Below, one piece after another: positions 29,435-38,320 of a DNA stretch of 64,000 nt. This DNA is from Pseudactinotalea terrae (GTDB lineage Bacteria; Actinomycetota; Actinomycetes; Actinomycetales; Beutenbergiaceae). Every line of letters begins with the position of its first letter. The stretch's first letter is position 1. The stretch is taken from NCBI RefSeq assembly GCF_009733845.1, contig NZ_WNXZ01000005.1, positions 295,332 through 359,331 of the forward strand, given 5' to 3'. Under the pieces are notes generated by a model that saw only the letters and a program-made list of their open reading frames with translations, had not been told where the DNA came from and did not search any database. The position numbers and the translations under genes are program-made.

Positions 29435-29626
29435 ATGGGATTCGACGCGTTCAAGGACAAGATCTCCGAGAAGGTCAACGACGTCCTCGGCGACGAGGAG
29501 CAGACGGACAACGCACTCGATCGGGCCGAGGGCTTCGTCAACGACAAGACCGGCGACAAGTACGCCGACAAGGTCGACCAGGGTCGCGACTTCATCGATG
29601 GCAAGATCGGCGACGAGAGAGTCTGA
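29435..29626 (+). CDS. Small antitoxin-like/CsbD-like protein
   Basis: This 63-residue, very hydrophilic, lysine- and aspartate-rich helical protein has the pattern of the actinobacterial MT0933-type antitoxin family, which also resembles CsbD stress proteins: [15 protein letters not shown], then [23 protein letters not shown] precedes the ATG. There is no neighbouring toxin gene, so an antitoxin role is doubtful and a stress role equally possible. It is followed by its own hairpin and is monocistronic. Confidence 0.7.
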   Translation: MGFDAFKDKISEKVNDVLGDEEQTDNALDRAEGFVNDKTGDKYADKVDQGRDFIDGKIGDERV

Positions 29627-29636
29627 TCCTCCTCGT

Positions 29637-29667
29637 GAAGGCCGGCTCCCGCTCGGGGCCGGCCTTC
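29637..29667 (+). terminator. Hairpin terminator after the small antitoxin-like gene
   Basis: GAAGGCCGGC (29637-29646) pairs with GCCGGCCTTC (29658-29667). The 11-nt loop can itself pair as CCCG/CGGG. It starts 10 bp after the stop. Confidence 0.75.
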
Positions 29668-29721
29668 GTCACACCCGAGGGCCGCTCCTAGCACCTGTCC
29701 GCCAGCAGCTCGGCTCTGGCC

Positions 29722-29727
29722 TACGCT
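29722..29727 (+). promoter_or_regulatory. -10 box of leaderless amidohydrolase gene
   Basis: TACGCT ends 7 nt before the GTG at 29735. Confidence 0.45.
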
Positions 29728-29734
29728 CCGGAGT

Positions 29735-31189
29735 GTGTCCGACCTGGTGATCCGTGGGGCGCGGCTGCTGGGCGCCAGCGCGCTCGTCGACATCGTGGTC
29801 GCCCAGGGCGAGATCGTCGCCGTCGCTCCCGCGGCGCAGGCGCCGACGGCGGCCGCACGAGCCATCGAGGCCGAGGGACGCTGGGTGATGCCCGGGTTGT
29901 GGGACTTCCACGTCCACCCCACGGACTGGGCCGCGATGCGGCACCGACTGGACCTGCGGGCAGCGGCGTCCGCGGCGGAGTGCGTAGCCGCGGTGGCGGC
30001 GCGCCTGGCGCAGCATCCCGGGGCGGAGGTGGTGGCGACCGGGTTGTGGTGCGCCGGCTGGGAGCAGCGGCCGGTCCGCGCGGACCTCGACGCCTTCGAC
30101 GTGCCCGTGTCGCTGCTCTCGGGCGACTCGCACTCCGCGGTCTTCAACACGGCGGCGCTCGCCCGCTACGGCCTGGCGGCGGATGCCGACGCCGACGGCT
30201 GGGTCACCGAGGGCGCCTGGTTCGCGGTGATGCCCGGCATCGGTTCCGCCGACGACGCCACCCGTGACCGGTGGGTGATCGAGGCCGGCCAGGATGCGGC
30301 CGCGCGAGGCGTGGTCGGCATCGTCGACCTCGACGCGCACGACACGCACGCCGCCTGGCGACGCCGGCACGGCGCCGGGTTCGCGGCCCACCGGGTGCGG
30401 GCGGGGGTGTGGACCGACCACCTCGAGGGCGCTGTCGCAGCCGGGCTCCGCACCGGCGACCCGGTGCCCGGGGCGGGGCCGCTGGTGACGATGGGGTCCC
30501 TCAAGATCATCGCCGACGGCTCCCTCAACACCGGCACCGCACACTGTCGCCACCCCTTCCCCGGCGGCGGTCACGGCGCGATGAACCTCGACCAGCCGGC
30601 ACTCGTGGCAGCGATGTCCCGCGCCGCGGCGGCAGGGATCGACGCCAGCATCCATGCCATCGGCGACGCCGCCCTGACGCTCGTGCTCGATGCCTTCGAG
30701 GCCAGCCATGCGCACGGGGCGATCGAGCACGCACAGCTCGCGACGCCGTCGGACATCACCAGGATGGCGAGACTCGGCCTCGCCGCGAGCATCCAGCCGT
30801 GGCACCTGGTCGATGATCGCGACATCGCCGAGAAGCTCTGGCACGGCCGGACCGACCGCGCGTATGCCTACGCCGAGATGGCCGCCGCCGGGATCGAGCT
30901 GCGCTTGGGCTCGGACGCGCCGGTGGCGCCGCTCGACCCGTGGCGAGCGATCGCCGCCGCCGTGCTTCGCACGGGCGACCACCGACCGGCGTGGCACCCG
31001 GAGCAGCGGATCGGGCTCGACCTGGCGCTGCGCTCGTCGTGGGGTGGCGTCCGCGAGATCGTGCCGGGCGGGCCGGCCGACCTGGTGCTGCTCGACGACG
31101 ACCCCTTCGCCCTGGGCGCCGCCGCACTGCCCGACATCGGGGTCGCCGCGACGATCTGCGCCGGCAACGTGACCTATACGACTCTCTAG
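29735..31189 (+). CDS. YtcJ-like metal-dependent amidohydrolase
   Basis: A 484-residue amidohydrolase-superfamily enzyme. It has the metal-binding HVHP motif near residue 60, a [10 protein letters not shown] segment near 129, IHAIGDAAL near 307 and the late [13 protein letters not shown] near 391 typical of the YtcJ/exoenzyme-regulatory type. These enzymes hydrolyse amides or related bonds in a TIM barrel; the substrate is unknown. The GTG start gives the usual short beta-sandwich lead ([10 protein letters not shown]). It stands alone, 40 bp upstream of the HAD gene, which has its own -10. Confidence 0.85.
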   Translation: MSDLVIRGARLLGASALVDIVVAQGEIVAVAPAAQAPTAAARAIEAEGRWVMPGLWDFHVHPTDWAAMRHRLDLRAAASAAECVAAVAARLAQHPGAEVVATGLWCAGWEQRPVRADLDAFDVPVSLLSGDSHSAVFNTAALARYGLAADADADGWVTEGAWFAVMPGIGSADDATRDRWVIEAGQDAAARGVVGIVDLDAHDTHAAWRRRHGAGFAAHRVRAGVWTDHLEGAVAAGLRTGDPVPGAGPLVTMGSLKIIADGSLNTGTAHCRHPFPGGGHGAMNLDQPALVAAMSRAAAAGIDASIHAIGDAALTLVLDAFEASHAHGAIEHAQLATPSDITRMARLGLAASIQPWHLVDDRDIAEKLWHGRTDRAYAYAEMAAAGIELRLGSDAPVAPLDPWRAIAAAVLRTGDHRPAWHPEQRIGLDLALRSSWGGVREIVPGGPADLVLLDDDPFALGAAALPDIGVAATICAGNVTYTTL

Positions 31190-31217
31190 GGGTTGCGGCA
31201 CAGGGGCGGCGCGCTCA

Positions 31218-31223
31218 TAGGCT
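31218..31223 (+). promoter_or_regulatory. -10 box of HAD/GH65 operon
   Basis: TAGGCT ends 6 nt before the GTG at 31230, marking the start of the two-gene sugar-phosphorylase unit. Confidence 0.45.
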
Positions 31224-31229
31224 CACCGT

Positions 31230-31946
31230 GTGAAGTGGGACGACTACGACGCAGCCCTGTTCGACCTCGACGGCGTGCTGACCCCGACCGCAGACGTGCA
31301 CATGCGCGCCTGGGACGTGATGTTCAACGCCTACCTGGCGACCCTGCCCGATCAGCGGCCCTACACGGACCGCGACTACTTCGACTACGTCGACGGCAAG
31401 CCGCGCTACGACGGCGTCCGTACCTTCCTGGCCTCGCGCGGCATCGTGCTGCCGGAGGGGACCCCCTCGGACCCGGCTGACGCCATGACCGTGTGCGGGC
31501 TCGGCAACCGGAAGAACGCCGAGTTCGCGCGACTCCTGTCCGAGGAGGGCGTGCTGCCGTACCCGAGGTCCGTGATGCTGCTCGACTTCCTGGCTGCGCG
31601 CGGCACCGCGGTGGCCGTGGTCTCGAGCAGCCGCAACGCGGTCGACGTGCTGACCGCGGCAGGGCTGCGCGAGCGGTTCGAGGTGATCGTCGACGGGCTG
31701 GTGCGCGCCGAGACCGGGCTGCCGGGCAAGCCGGCACCGGACACCTTCCTGCTGGCGGCCGAGCGGCTCGGCGTCTCGCGGGAGCGCTCGGTGGTCTTCG
31801 AGGACGCGCTCTCGGGGGTGCAGGCGGGCCGTGCGGGCAAGTTCGGGCTGGTGGTCGGCGTCGATCGAGGCGCGGGCGCACAGGAGCTGACCGCCGGTGG
31901 CGCCGACCTCGTGGTGCACGAGCTCGACGAGCTGATCGGCCGCTGA
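31230..31946 (+). CDS. HAD hydrolase, beta-phosphoglucomutase-like
   Basis: A 238-residue HAD-IA protein with the nucleophile motif ALFDLDGVLTPT (Asp12 and Asp14), the SSSRN motif II near residue 132, the GKPAPDTF motif III and FEDALSGVQAGRAG motif IV. The cap and context fit a beta-phosphoglucomutase: the next gene, 2 bp downstream, encodes a GH65 disaccharide phosphorylase. Phosphorylase plus mutase would turn an alpha-linked disaccharide into glucose 6-phosphate. Family-level assignment is firm; mutase specificity is inferred from the neighbour. Confidence 0.85.
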   Translation: MKWDDYDAALFDLDGVLTPTADVHMRAWDVMFNAYLATLPDQRPYTDRDYFDYVDGKPRYDGVRTFLASRGIVLPEGTPSDPADAMTVCGLGNRKNAEFARLLSEEGVLPYPRSVMLLDFLAARGTAVAVVSSSRNAVDVLTAAGLRERFEVIVDGLVRAETGLPGKPAPDTFLLAAERLGVSRERSVVFEDALSGVQAGRAGKFGLVVGVDRGAGAQELTAGGADLVVHELDELIGR

Positions 31947-31948
31947 GC

Positions 31949-34474
31949 GTGCACGCACACGGCGGCAGCCCCGACCCGCTCGACCGCACCCGTTTCCCGG
32001 TCGACGAGTGGGCGCTGCGCGAGACGCGCTACTCGGCCGAGGACCTCGGCGTCACCGAGACTCTGTTCGCGGTGGGCAACGGCTACCTCGGGCTGCGCGG
32101 CAACTGCGAGGAGGGCCGCGACACGCACGCGCACGGCACCTTCGTCAACGGGTTCCACGAGACCTGGCAGATCCGGCACGCCGAAGAGGCGTTCGGGTTC
32201 GCGCGCACCGGGCAGACGATCGTCAACGCACCGGACGTCAAGACGATCAAGCTCTACGTCGACGACGAGCCGCTGCTGCTCTCGGTCGCCGACCTCGAGC
32301 ACTACGACCGCACCCTCGACTTCCGCGACGGCGTGCTGCGCCGCTCGCTGATCTGGCGCACGGCCTCGGGCAAGCGAGTCCAGGTCGTCTCGCGCCGCTT
32401 CACCTCTCTGGAGCACCGGCACCTCGCCGTCATGACCTTCGAGGTCACGATGCTCGACGGCGATGCACCGGTCGCGATCTCCTCCCAGCTCCTCAACCGG
32501 CAGGACGGGCTCGACGAGTACACGACCGAGTCGCTGGGAGCCGGTGACGGGACCGTCGGGTTCGACCCTCGCAAGGCGAGCACGCTCTCGGAGCGGGTGC
32601 TGGTGCCGCAGAGCCACTGGGCGGGCGACCGACGCATGGTGCTGAGCTGGCGAGCGGCGAACTCGCGCATGACGCTCGCCGTCGGCGTCGACCACACGAT
32701 CAGCACCGACAACGAGTACGAGACCCTCACGCACGCGGAGGAGGATCTCGCCAAGAAGGTCTACCGGGTCCGTGCGCAGCAGGGCAGGCCGATCCTGGTC
32801 ACGAAGGTGGCGGCCTACCACTCCTCGCGCGGGGTGCCCACGCGTGAGCTGGTCGACCGGTGCCGGCGCACCCTCGACCGGGTGCGGGAGGACGGCGTCG
32901 AGCAGTGCTTCGCGTCGCAGCGCCGGGAGATGCACGCGTTCTGGGAGCGGTCCGACGTCGTCGTCGCCGGTCATCCGGCGGTCGAGCAGGCCGTGCGGTG
33001 GAACCTGTTCCAGCTCGCGCAGTCCTCGCTGCGCGTGGAGACCGCGGGGATCGCCGCGAAGGGCGTCTCCGGGTCCGGCTACGAGGGCCACTACTTCTGG
33101 GACTCCGAGATCTACGTGCTGCCGTTCCTCACCTACACCTCGCCGTGGGTGGCGCGGGGGGCGCTGCGGTTCCGGCACCAGATGCTCCCGGCCGCCCGCC
33201 GCCGCGCGTACGAGATGTCGCAGGCCGGCGCGCTGTTCCCGTGGCGGACGATCTCGGGCGAGGAGGCGTCGGCCTACTACGCGGCCGGCACGGCGCAGTA
33301 CCACATCAACGCCGACATCGCCTTTGCGCTGTGCAAGTACGTCAGCGGCACCGGCGACGAGGACTTCATGGTGCGCGAGGGTGTCGAGATCCTCGTCGAG
33401 ACCGCACGCATGTGGGAGGACCTGGGGTTCTGGCTCGCCGGCAAGGAGCCGCGGTTCCACATCCACGGCGTGACCGGTCCGGACGAGTACACCGCCGTCG
33501 TCAACAACAACCTCTTCACCAACCTGATGGCGCGCGACAACCTGCGCCAGGCCGCGGCCTGGTGCCGGCACATCGCCGAGTTCTGGCCCGAGCAGTACGC
33601 CCGGCTCGTCAAGCAGCTCGAGCTCGAGCCCGGGGAGGTCGACGAGTGGGCCCGCTGCGCCGACGGGATGTACGTGCCGTACGACGAGGGCCTCAAGGTC
33701 CATCCGCAGGACCAGCACTTCCTCGAGCGGGAGGTCTGGGACCTCGCCGCGACTCCCGAGGAGAAGCGCCCGCTGCTGCTGCACTACCACCCGCTGGTGA
33801 TCTACCGGTTCCAGGTGCTGAAGCAGGCCGACGTCGTGGCCGCGCTGTTCCTGCAGGGCGACGAGTTCAGTCGCGAGGCCAAGCGCGCCGACTTCGAGTA
33901 CTACGACCCGATCACCACGGGCGACTCCTCGCTCTCGGCGGTCGTGCAGGCGATCATGGCGGCCGAGGTCGGCTACCAGGACCTCGCCCTGAGGTACTTC
34001 CACGCCGGGCTGTACGTCGACCTCGCGAACCTGCACGGCAACGCCTCCGACGGCATCCACGTGGCTTCGACGGGCGGTGTGTGGAGCGCGCTGGTCTACG
34101 GGTTCGGCGGCATGCGCGACCACAACGACGCCCTCACTTTCGACCCCCGCCTCCCGCGTGACTGGCCGAGCCTGAGCTTCAAGGTCCGGTTCCACGGCGC
34201 CCGCATGAGAGTGCTCCTCAAGCGCGAGCAGATCAGCTTCACGATCGAGGAGGGCGCAGCGGTCTCGGTGTCGGTGCGCGGCGAGCAGCACCTCATCACC
34301 CCGGGCGCCCCGGTCGTGATCCCGCTCGAGGACCAGGGCCCGGTGCTCGAGGGCGCGCTGGGCACGATGCCGCTGATCGGGTCGAGCACCGAGCACAACA
34401 TGGTCTACACCGCCGGTGTGCCCGATCCCGACCGACGCAAGAAGGGCAACGGCAACGGCAACGGCTCCCGCTGA
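31949..34474 (+). CDS. GH65 family alpha-glucan/disaccharide phosphorylase
   Basis: An 841-residue enzyme of glycoside hydrolase family 65 (maltose, trehalose, kojibiose or nigerose phosphorylase). It shows the N-terminal beta-sandwich (LFAVGNGYLGLRGN near residue 35), the helical barrel with YFWDSEIYVLPF, the catalytic-acid motif VTGPDEYTAVVNNN (Glu near residue 513), LKQADVVAALF and HVASTGGVWSALVYGFGG. The GTG at 31949 lies 2 bp after the HAD stop, so translation is coupled. The C-terminus ends in a short Gly-Asn repeat encoded by a hexanucleotide repeat. The exact substrate cannot be decided from sequence. Confidence 0.92.
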   Translation: MHAHGGSPDPLDRTRFPVDEWALRETRYSAEDLGVTETLFAVGNGYLGLRGNCEEGRDTHAHGTFVNGFHETWQIRHAEEAFGFARTGQTIVNAPDVKTIKLYVDDEPLLLSVADLEHYDRTLDFRDGVLRRSLIWRTASGKRVQVVSRRFTSLEHRHLAVMTFEVTMLDGDAPVAISSQLLNRQDGLDEYTTESLGAGDGTVGFDPRKASTLSERVLVPQSHWAGDRRMVLSWRAANSRMTLAVGVDHTISTDNEYETLTHAEEDLAKKVYRVRAQQGRPILVTKVAAYHSSRGVPTRELVDRCRRTLDRVREDGVEQCFASQRREMHAFWERSDVVVAGHPAVEQAVRWNLFQLAQSSLRVETAGIAAKGVSGSGYEGHYFWDSEIYVLPFLTYTSPWVARGALRFRHQMLPAARRRAYEMSQAGALFPWRTISGEEASAYYAAGTAQYHINADIAFALCKYVSGTGDEDFMVREGVEILVETARMWEDLGFWLAGKEPRFHIHGVTGPDEYTAVVNNNLFTNLMARDNLRQAAAWCRHIAEFWPEQYARLVKQLELEPGEVDEWARCADGMYVPYDEGLKVHPQDQHFLEREVWDLAATPEEKRPLLLHYHPLVIYRFQVLKQADVVAALFLQGDEFSREAKRADFEYYDPITTGDSSLSAVVQAIMAAEVGYQDLALRYFHAGLYVDLANLHGNASDGIHVASTGGVWSALVYGFGGMRDHNDALTFDPRLPRDWPSLSFKVRFHGARMRVLLKREQISFTIEEGAAVSVSVRGEQHLITPGAPVVIPLEDQGPVLEGALGTMPLIGSSTEHNMVYTAGVPDPDRRKKGNGNGNGSR

Positions 34475-34491
34475 TCGCCGCGACCGCCCGC

Positions 34492-34543
34492 CGGCGTGGC
34501 CAGCCCATCGGCGCGGCCAGCCCGTCGGCGTGGCCCTGCCCGT
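34492..34543 (+). repeat. 17-bp tandem repeat, 3 units
   Basis: Three imperfect units of the form CGGCGTGGCCAGCCCRT start at 34492, 34509 and 34526, just after the GH65 stop. This part of the 236-bp gap shows no ORF. Confidence 0.6.
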
Positions 34544-34574
34544 CCCAGCAAGCCTGTCGGCCTGGCTCCCGGCT

Positions 34575-34645
34575 CGAGTTCGTTGCAGACCGTCACGTTC
34601 GTCCGGCACACCCAACGACCTCGTCGATCTGCACCGAACTCGGCG
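34575..34645 (+). repeat. 71-bp inverted-repeat element (family C, copy 1)
   Basis: CGAGTTCGTTGCAGA (34575-34589) and its near-complement (34628-34642) bracket the element. Copy 2 at 51905-51975 is the same length in the opposite orientation and aligns at about three quarters of positions by eye. Confidence 0.65.
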
Positions 34646-34663
34646 AACCGAACGAGCCTCACG

Positions 34664-34708
34664 CGTCAACGCCGGTTGACGCGCGCGGCTCGTCAACGTA
34701 GATTGACG
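34664..34708. promoter_or_regulatory. Promoter with twin operators for the small HTH gene
   Basis: TTGACG (34676-34681), a 17-bp spacer and TAGATT (34699-34704) form a good promoter, with the ATG 6 nt after the -10. CGTCAA-N6-TTGACG dyads at 34664-34681 and 34691-34708, 27 bp apart, overlap the -35 and -10, predicting repression, most likely by the HTH protein itself. Confidence 0.7.
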
Positions 34709-34710
34709 CC

Positions 34711-34938
34711 ATGAGCAAGACGGCGCTGGGACAAGCAGAAGGCGGGGGTGACCCCCGCGAGGCGATCTGGGAGCTGACCGAGCTCACGCGGGAGCGGCGG
34801 ACGGCGCTGGCCGAGATCGAGCGCAGGGAGGCCGAGCTGGTCCGGCGGGCGCGGCAGCAGGGGCTCTCCTGGCAGCAGATCGCCAGCGCGCTGGACGTCA
34901 GCAAGCAGGCCGTCCACAAGAAGTACGGTCGCAGGTGA
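34711..34938 (+). CDS. Small helix-turn-helix regulator
   Basis: A 75-residue protein: a charged amphipathic helix (about residues 13-48, likely dimerising) followed by an HTH (ARQQGLSWQQIASALDVSKQ, about 47-66) with a short basic tail. The promoter architecture says the mRNA is leaderless and probably autorepressed through two CGTCAA-N6-TTGACG sites. It lies 43 bp upstream of an ABC exporter, which is its likely target. The small HTH type is common in actinobacteria but poorly characterised. Confidence 0.8.
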   Translation: MSKTALGQAEGGGDPREAIWELTELTRERRTALAEIERREAELVRRARQQGLSWQQIASALDVSKQAVHKKYGRR

Positions 34939-34981
34939 GGGCGCCCGAGATCGGCCACCCGAGAGACCACGCAGGAAAGCC

Positions 34982-36793
34982 ATGACGACGACACCCACCG
35001 CTCGCAGGTCCCGCAGTCCGTTCGGCCGCCGCAGGAGCGAGCCCGACGACGGACCGCGCGCGTCCCTGCGCGAGCTGCTCCCCTACCTGGTCGTCAACCG
35101 CACGCTGCTGGTCGCGGCGCTCGTGCTGTCGGTGCTGGGCGCCCTCACGAGCCTGGCGCAGCCGCTGCTGGTGCAACGGGTGATCGACCGGGTGCAGACC
35201 TCGACAGCGATGGGCTGGCTGCCGTGGCTGCTCGTCGCGCTCGTGGTCGCGGACGCCATGCTCGGCGGGTACCAGCACTACCTGCTGCAGGTGATGGGTG
35301 AGCAGGTGGTGCGGGTGAGCCGCCGCCGGCTGGTCGCGCGGATCCTGCACCTGCCGATCTCGACCTTCGACACCCGCCGCACGGGTGACCTGGTCAGCCG
35401 GGTGGGCAGCGACACGACGCTGCTGCGGGCGGTGCTGACGCAGGGCCTGGTGGAGTCGGTCGGCGGCTTCCTCACGTTCGTGGGCGCCGTGATCGCCATG
35501 ATCCTCATCGACCCGCTGCTGTTCGCGCTGACCCTCGGCGTGGTGGTGCTCGCGATCGGGCTCGCCGGGGCCGTGATGCCGATGCTGACCCGCGCGAGCG
35601 CGCAGGCACAGGAGCAGGTAGGGGCGCTGTCCTCGGCGCTCGAGCGCGCGATCTCCGGGGTGCGGACGATCCGCGCCGCCAACGCCGGCGACCGCGAGGC
35701 CGAGGTCATCGACGAACGCACCGAGGGTGCCTACCAGGCCGGGATCAAGGTCGCGAGAGTGTCGGCGCTGGTGGTCCCGATCGCCGGGGTCGCGCTGCAG
35801 GTCGCGTTCCTCGTGGTGCTCGGCGTGGGCGGCGCGCGGGTCGCGGGCGGCACCCTGTCGATCGCCGAGCTCGTCGGGTTCCTCATGTTCCTGTTCCTGC
35901 TCGTGATGCCGCTCGCGCAGATGATCGGGGCGATGTCCGCGGTCAGCCAGGCGCTCGGCGCGCTCGGCCGGATCCAGGAGATCGTGCGCTTGCCGATCGA
36001 GCACGACGACGACGTCGAGACCTCCGCCGTACCCCGCCCTGAGGCGCCCGCGGTGGCGTTCGAGGAGGTCTCGTTCCGCTACCCCTCAGGCGACGACGGC
36101 GCGCCGGCCGTGCTCGACGGCGTCTCGTTCGTGGTGCCGCGCGGGTCACGGACGGCGCTGGTCGGGCCCTCCGGAGCCGGCAAATCCACCGTGTTCGCCC
36201 TCGTGGAGCGGTTCTACGAACCTACCGGCGGGCGCGTGCTCGCCGGCGGAGTGGACGTGCGGGACGTCTCACGCAGCGACCTGCGGGCAGGGATCGGCTA
36301 CGTGGAGCAGGATGCGCCTGTGCTGGCCGGTTCGCTCGCGGACAACCTGCGGCTCGGCACCCCGGGCGCCACACACGAGCAGATGCGGGCCGTGCTGGAC
36401 GAGGTCAATCTCGCCGACGTCGCCACCCGCTCGCCCGCCGGCCTCGACGCTCCGGTCGGCGAGCACGGCGTGATGCTCTCCGGCGGAGAGCGGCAACGGC
36501 TCGCGATCGCTCGCGCCCTGCTGGCCGCGCCGGAGCTGTTGCTGCTGGACGAGTCCACCTCGAGTCTCGACAGCCGCAACGAGGCGCAGCTGCGGGCGGC
36601 GATCGACCAGGTGGCCACCGGCCGCACCCTGCTGGTGATCGCCCACCGGCTGTCCACGGTGGTCGACAGCGACCAGATCGTGGTGCTCGACGCAGGCAAG
36701 GTCGTGGCCGTCGGCACCCACGAGGAGCTGCTGACCCGCTCGCCGCTGTATCGGGAGCTGGCCCAGCACCAGTTGCTTGCGCCCACAGACTGA
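34982..36793 (+). CDS. ABC transporter, fused permease and ATPase (exporter type)
   Basis: A 603-residue half-transporter: six membrane helices (about residues 35-330) of the type I exporter fold, then a nucleotide-binding domain with Walker A GPSGAGKS near residue 396, a Q-loop VEQDAP, signature LSGGERQRLAIARALL near 498, Walker B LLLLDES near 519 and an H-loop VIAHRLSTV. It would act as a homodimer, exporting a drug, lipid or peptide; the cargo is unknown. AGGAAAG precedes the ATG. The upstream HTH gene is probably its regulator. Confidence 0.93.
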   Translation: MTTTPTARRSRSPFGRRRSEPDDGPRASLRELLPYLVVNRTLLVAALVLSVLGALTSLAQPLLVQRVIDRVQTSTAMGWLPWLLVALVVADAMLGGYQHYLLQVMGEQVVRVSRRRLVARILHLPISTFDTRRTGDLVSRVGSDTTLLRAVLTQGLVESVGGFLTFVGAVIAMILIDPLLFALTLGVVVLAIGLAGAVMPMLTRASAQAQEQVGALSSALERAISGVRTIRAANAGDREAEVIDERTEGAYQAGIKVARVSALVVPIAGVALQVAFLVVLGVGGARVAGGTLSIAELVGFLMFLFLLVMPLAQMIGAMSAVSQALGALGRIQEIVRLPIEHDDDVETSAVPRPEAPAVAFEEVSFRYPSGDDGAPAVLDGVSFVVPRGSRTALVGPSGAGKSTVFALVERFYEPTGGRVLAGGVDVRDVSRSDLRAGIGYVEQDAPVLAGSLADNLRLGTPGATHEQMRAVLDEVNLADVATRSPAGLDAPVGEHGVMLSGGERQRLAIARALLAAPELLLLDESTSSLDSRNEAQLRAAIDQVATGRTLLVIAHRLSTVVDSDQIVVLDAGKVVAVGTHEELLTRSPLYRELAQHQLLAPTD

Positions 36794-36850
36794 CCGGCTG
36801 CGCACTCGCGCGGCATCGGCGCCCTGGGACATAGTCCACACGCCCGCCCC

Positions 36851-36890
36851 GGCGCACGCCCACCACTCCAGGCGCACGCCCGCCCACTCC
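36851..36890 (+). repeat. 20-bp tandem repeat, 2 units
   Basis: Two 20-bp units beginning GGCGCACGCCC (36851 and 36871) lie in the gap between the ABC exporter and the LppM-like gene. Confidence 0.5.
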
Positions 36891-36891
36891 C

Positions 36892-36950
36892 GGCGGAAAG
36901 CGCTTTGGGGGAACCTGAGGCCACCCCCGTGGACCGAGACGACCCCCAAC
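36892..36950 (+). promoter_or_regulatory. Bipartite upstream element of lppM-like gene (copy 2)
   Basis: AGCGCTTTGGGG, exactly 18 nt, then GTGGACCGAGA, as upstream of purD. The palindrome AAAGCGCTTT (36897-36906) overlaps the first block. The second block ends 29 nt before the -10, 9 bp further than in purD. Confidence 0.5.
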
Positions 36951-36968
36951 ATGGCTTCGCTCACGTCG

Positions 36969-36974
36969 TAGGGT
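36969..36974 (+). promoter_or_regulatory. -10 box of leaderless lppM-like gene
   Basis: TAGGGT, the same hexamer as at purD, ends 6 nt before the GTG at 36981. Confidence 0.5.
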
Positions 36975-36980
36975 GCCCGG

Positions 36981-37760
36981 GTGAAGCAGACGAGGCAGCG
37001 TGTGCGGAGGTGGCGTGCACTGGTGAGCGCCGCCGTCGGGCTCCTTGTCCTCGCGGGCTGCGTGCGGCTCGACGGCGACCTGACGATCAACGGGAGCACC
37101 AGCGACGCCGCGGACACGCTCTCGGGCACGATGGTGGTGGCGGTCTCCGACGAGTGGGCGCTCGCGCACGGTGAGGACCCCGCTAACCTGGCGGAGGCCA
37201 TCGAGGACGAGCTCGCCGCCAACCCGAACAGCGGCCTCACGGGCGAGCCGTACATCGCTGACGGGTACACCGGCTCCACCCTCACCTTCGACGAGGTGCC
37301 GATCGAACGGGTGGCGACGACGACCGACGGCGCGCTCTCGATCGCGCGCGAGGGCGAGGCGTACGTGGTGCGCGGCGACCTCTCCGCGCTCGATCCTGTC
37401 GAGGGAGACGAAGACGCTGACGCGGGTCCGCCCTGGACGGCGCGCATCTCGATCACGTTGCCCGAGGACGTGACCGAGCACAACGGCGTGCTCGACGGCC
37501 GGACCGTGACCTGGGACCTCGACGGCGCGAGCGAGGACACGACCCTCTTCGCGACGTCGTCGGTCGGGCCGGTCTCGTGGTTCTCGCGGGTGCCGCTGTG
37601 GTTGTTGGTGATCACGGGTGTCGCCGGCGTGGGCGCACTGGCGGCTTGGTGGTGGTCACGGCGGCGGGGCGGGGATGACGGCGGCGTCCGTGCCCGTCAG
37701 GACCATGCGCGCGGTGCATCGACCAAGAAGGTCGACGAGATCTTCGACGAGAACGCCTGA
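36981..37760 (+). CDS. LppM-like lipoprotein with C-terminal membrane anchor
   Basis: A 259-residue envelope protein. It has a signal peptide ending in a lipobox VLAGC (cysteine near residue 24), an LppM-like/DUF3153 beta-rich domain starting VRLDGDLTINGSTSDAADT (about 25-190), a membrane helix (about 203-223) and a basic cytoplasmic tail. Both a lipid anchor and a C-terminal helix are therefore predicted. The LppM relative in mycobacteria affects lipoglycan handling; transfer of that role here is inference. It overlaps the ybaK start by one base (TGATG). Confidence 0.8.
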   Translation: MKQTRQRVRRWRALVSAAVGLLVLAGCVRLDGDLTINGSTSDAADTLSGTMVVAVSDEWALAHGEDPANLAEAIEDELAANPNSGLTGEPYIADGYTGSTLTFDEVPIERVATTTDGALSIAREGEAYVVRGDLSALDPVEGDEDADAGPPWTARISITLPEDVTEHNGVLDGRTVTWDLDGASEDTTLFATSSVGPVSWFSRVPLWLLVITGVAGVGALAAWWWSRRRGGDDGGVRARQDHARGASTKKVDEIFDENA

Positions 37761-38266
37761 TGGCGCGGCACGGGGCGAGCGGCGCGCGTCACGGTGGCGG
37801 GACGCCGGCAACAGTCACCCTCGATGCTGCCGGCATCTCCTACGACGTGCGCGCGTACGAGCACGACCCGACGGCGCAGTCCTACGGGCTGGAGGCGGCC
37901 GAGGCGCTCGGTGTGGAGCCGGGCCGGGTGTTCAAGACGCTGCTGGTCGATCTCGACGGCGGCGCGCTCGCCGTCGGGATCGTGCCGGTCGACCGACAGC
38001 TCGACCTCAAGGCGCTGGCGGCTGCACTCGGCGCCAAGAAGGCGACCATGGCAGAACCCAAGGTGGCCGAGCGGGTCACGGGGTACGTCGTCGGCGGGAT
38101 CAGCCCGATCGGACAGAGGCGGACGCTACCGGCCGTGCTCGACGACAGCGCGGCCGGGTTCGAGACCATGCTCGTCTCGGGTGGCAAGCGCGGGATGGAC
38201 CTCGAGCTGAGTCCCGAGGACCTGCTCGAGGTCACCGGTGCCAGCCTCGCGCTGATCTCTCGCTGA
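37760..38266 (+). CDS. ybaK: YbaK/EbsC-type Cys-tRNA(Pro) deacylase
   Basis: A 168-residue trans-editing protein that removes cysteine mischarged on tRNA-Pro. It has the YbaK fold with YDVRAYEHDPTAQSYG, RVFKTLLVDL (the conserved lysine near residue 54), AALGAKKATMAEP and a VGGISPIGQRR loop. Start overlaps the preceding stop, so the two genes are cotranscribed though functionally unrelated. Confidence 0.92.
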   Translation: MARHGASGARHGGGTPATVTLDAAGISYDVRAYEHDPTAQSYGLEAAEALGVEPGRVFKTLLVDLDGGALAVGIVPVDRQLDLKALAAALGAKKATMAEPKVAERVTGYVVGGISPIGQRRTLPAVLDDSAAGFETMLVSGGKRGMDLELSPEDLLEVTGASLALISR

Positions 38267-38320
38267 ACCGGACCCCTCGATCGGGCACCCGAAGCGGCGG
38301 TGCTGCGCGAGGATCGGGCC

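Noticed and set aside
31406..34696. Long minus-strand reading frame (1096 codons) opposite the HAD and GH65 genes
   Set aside because: Shadow of two well-conserved genes; composition is the mirror of their codons.
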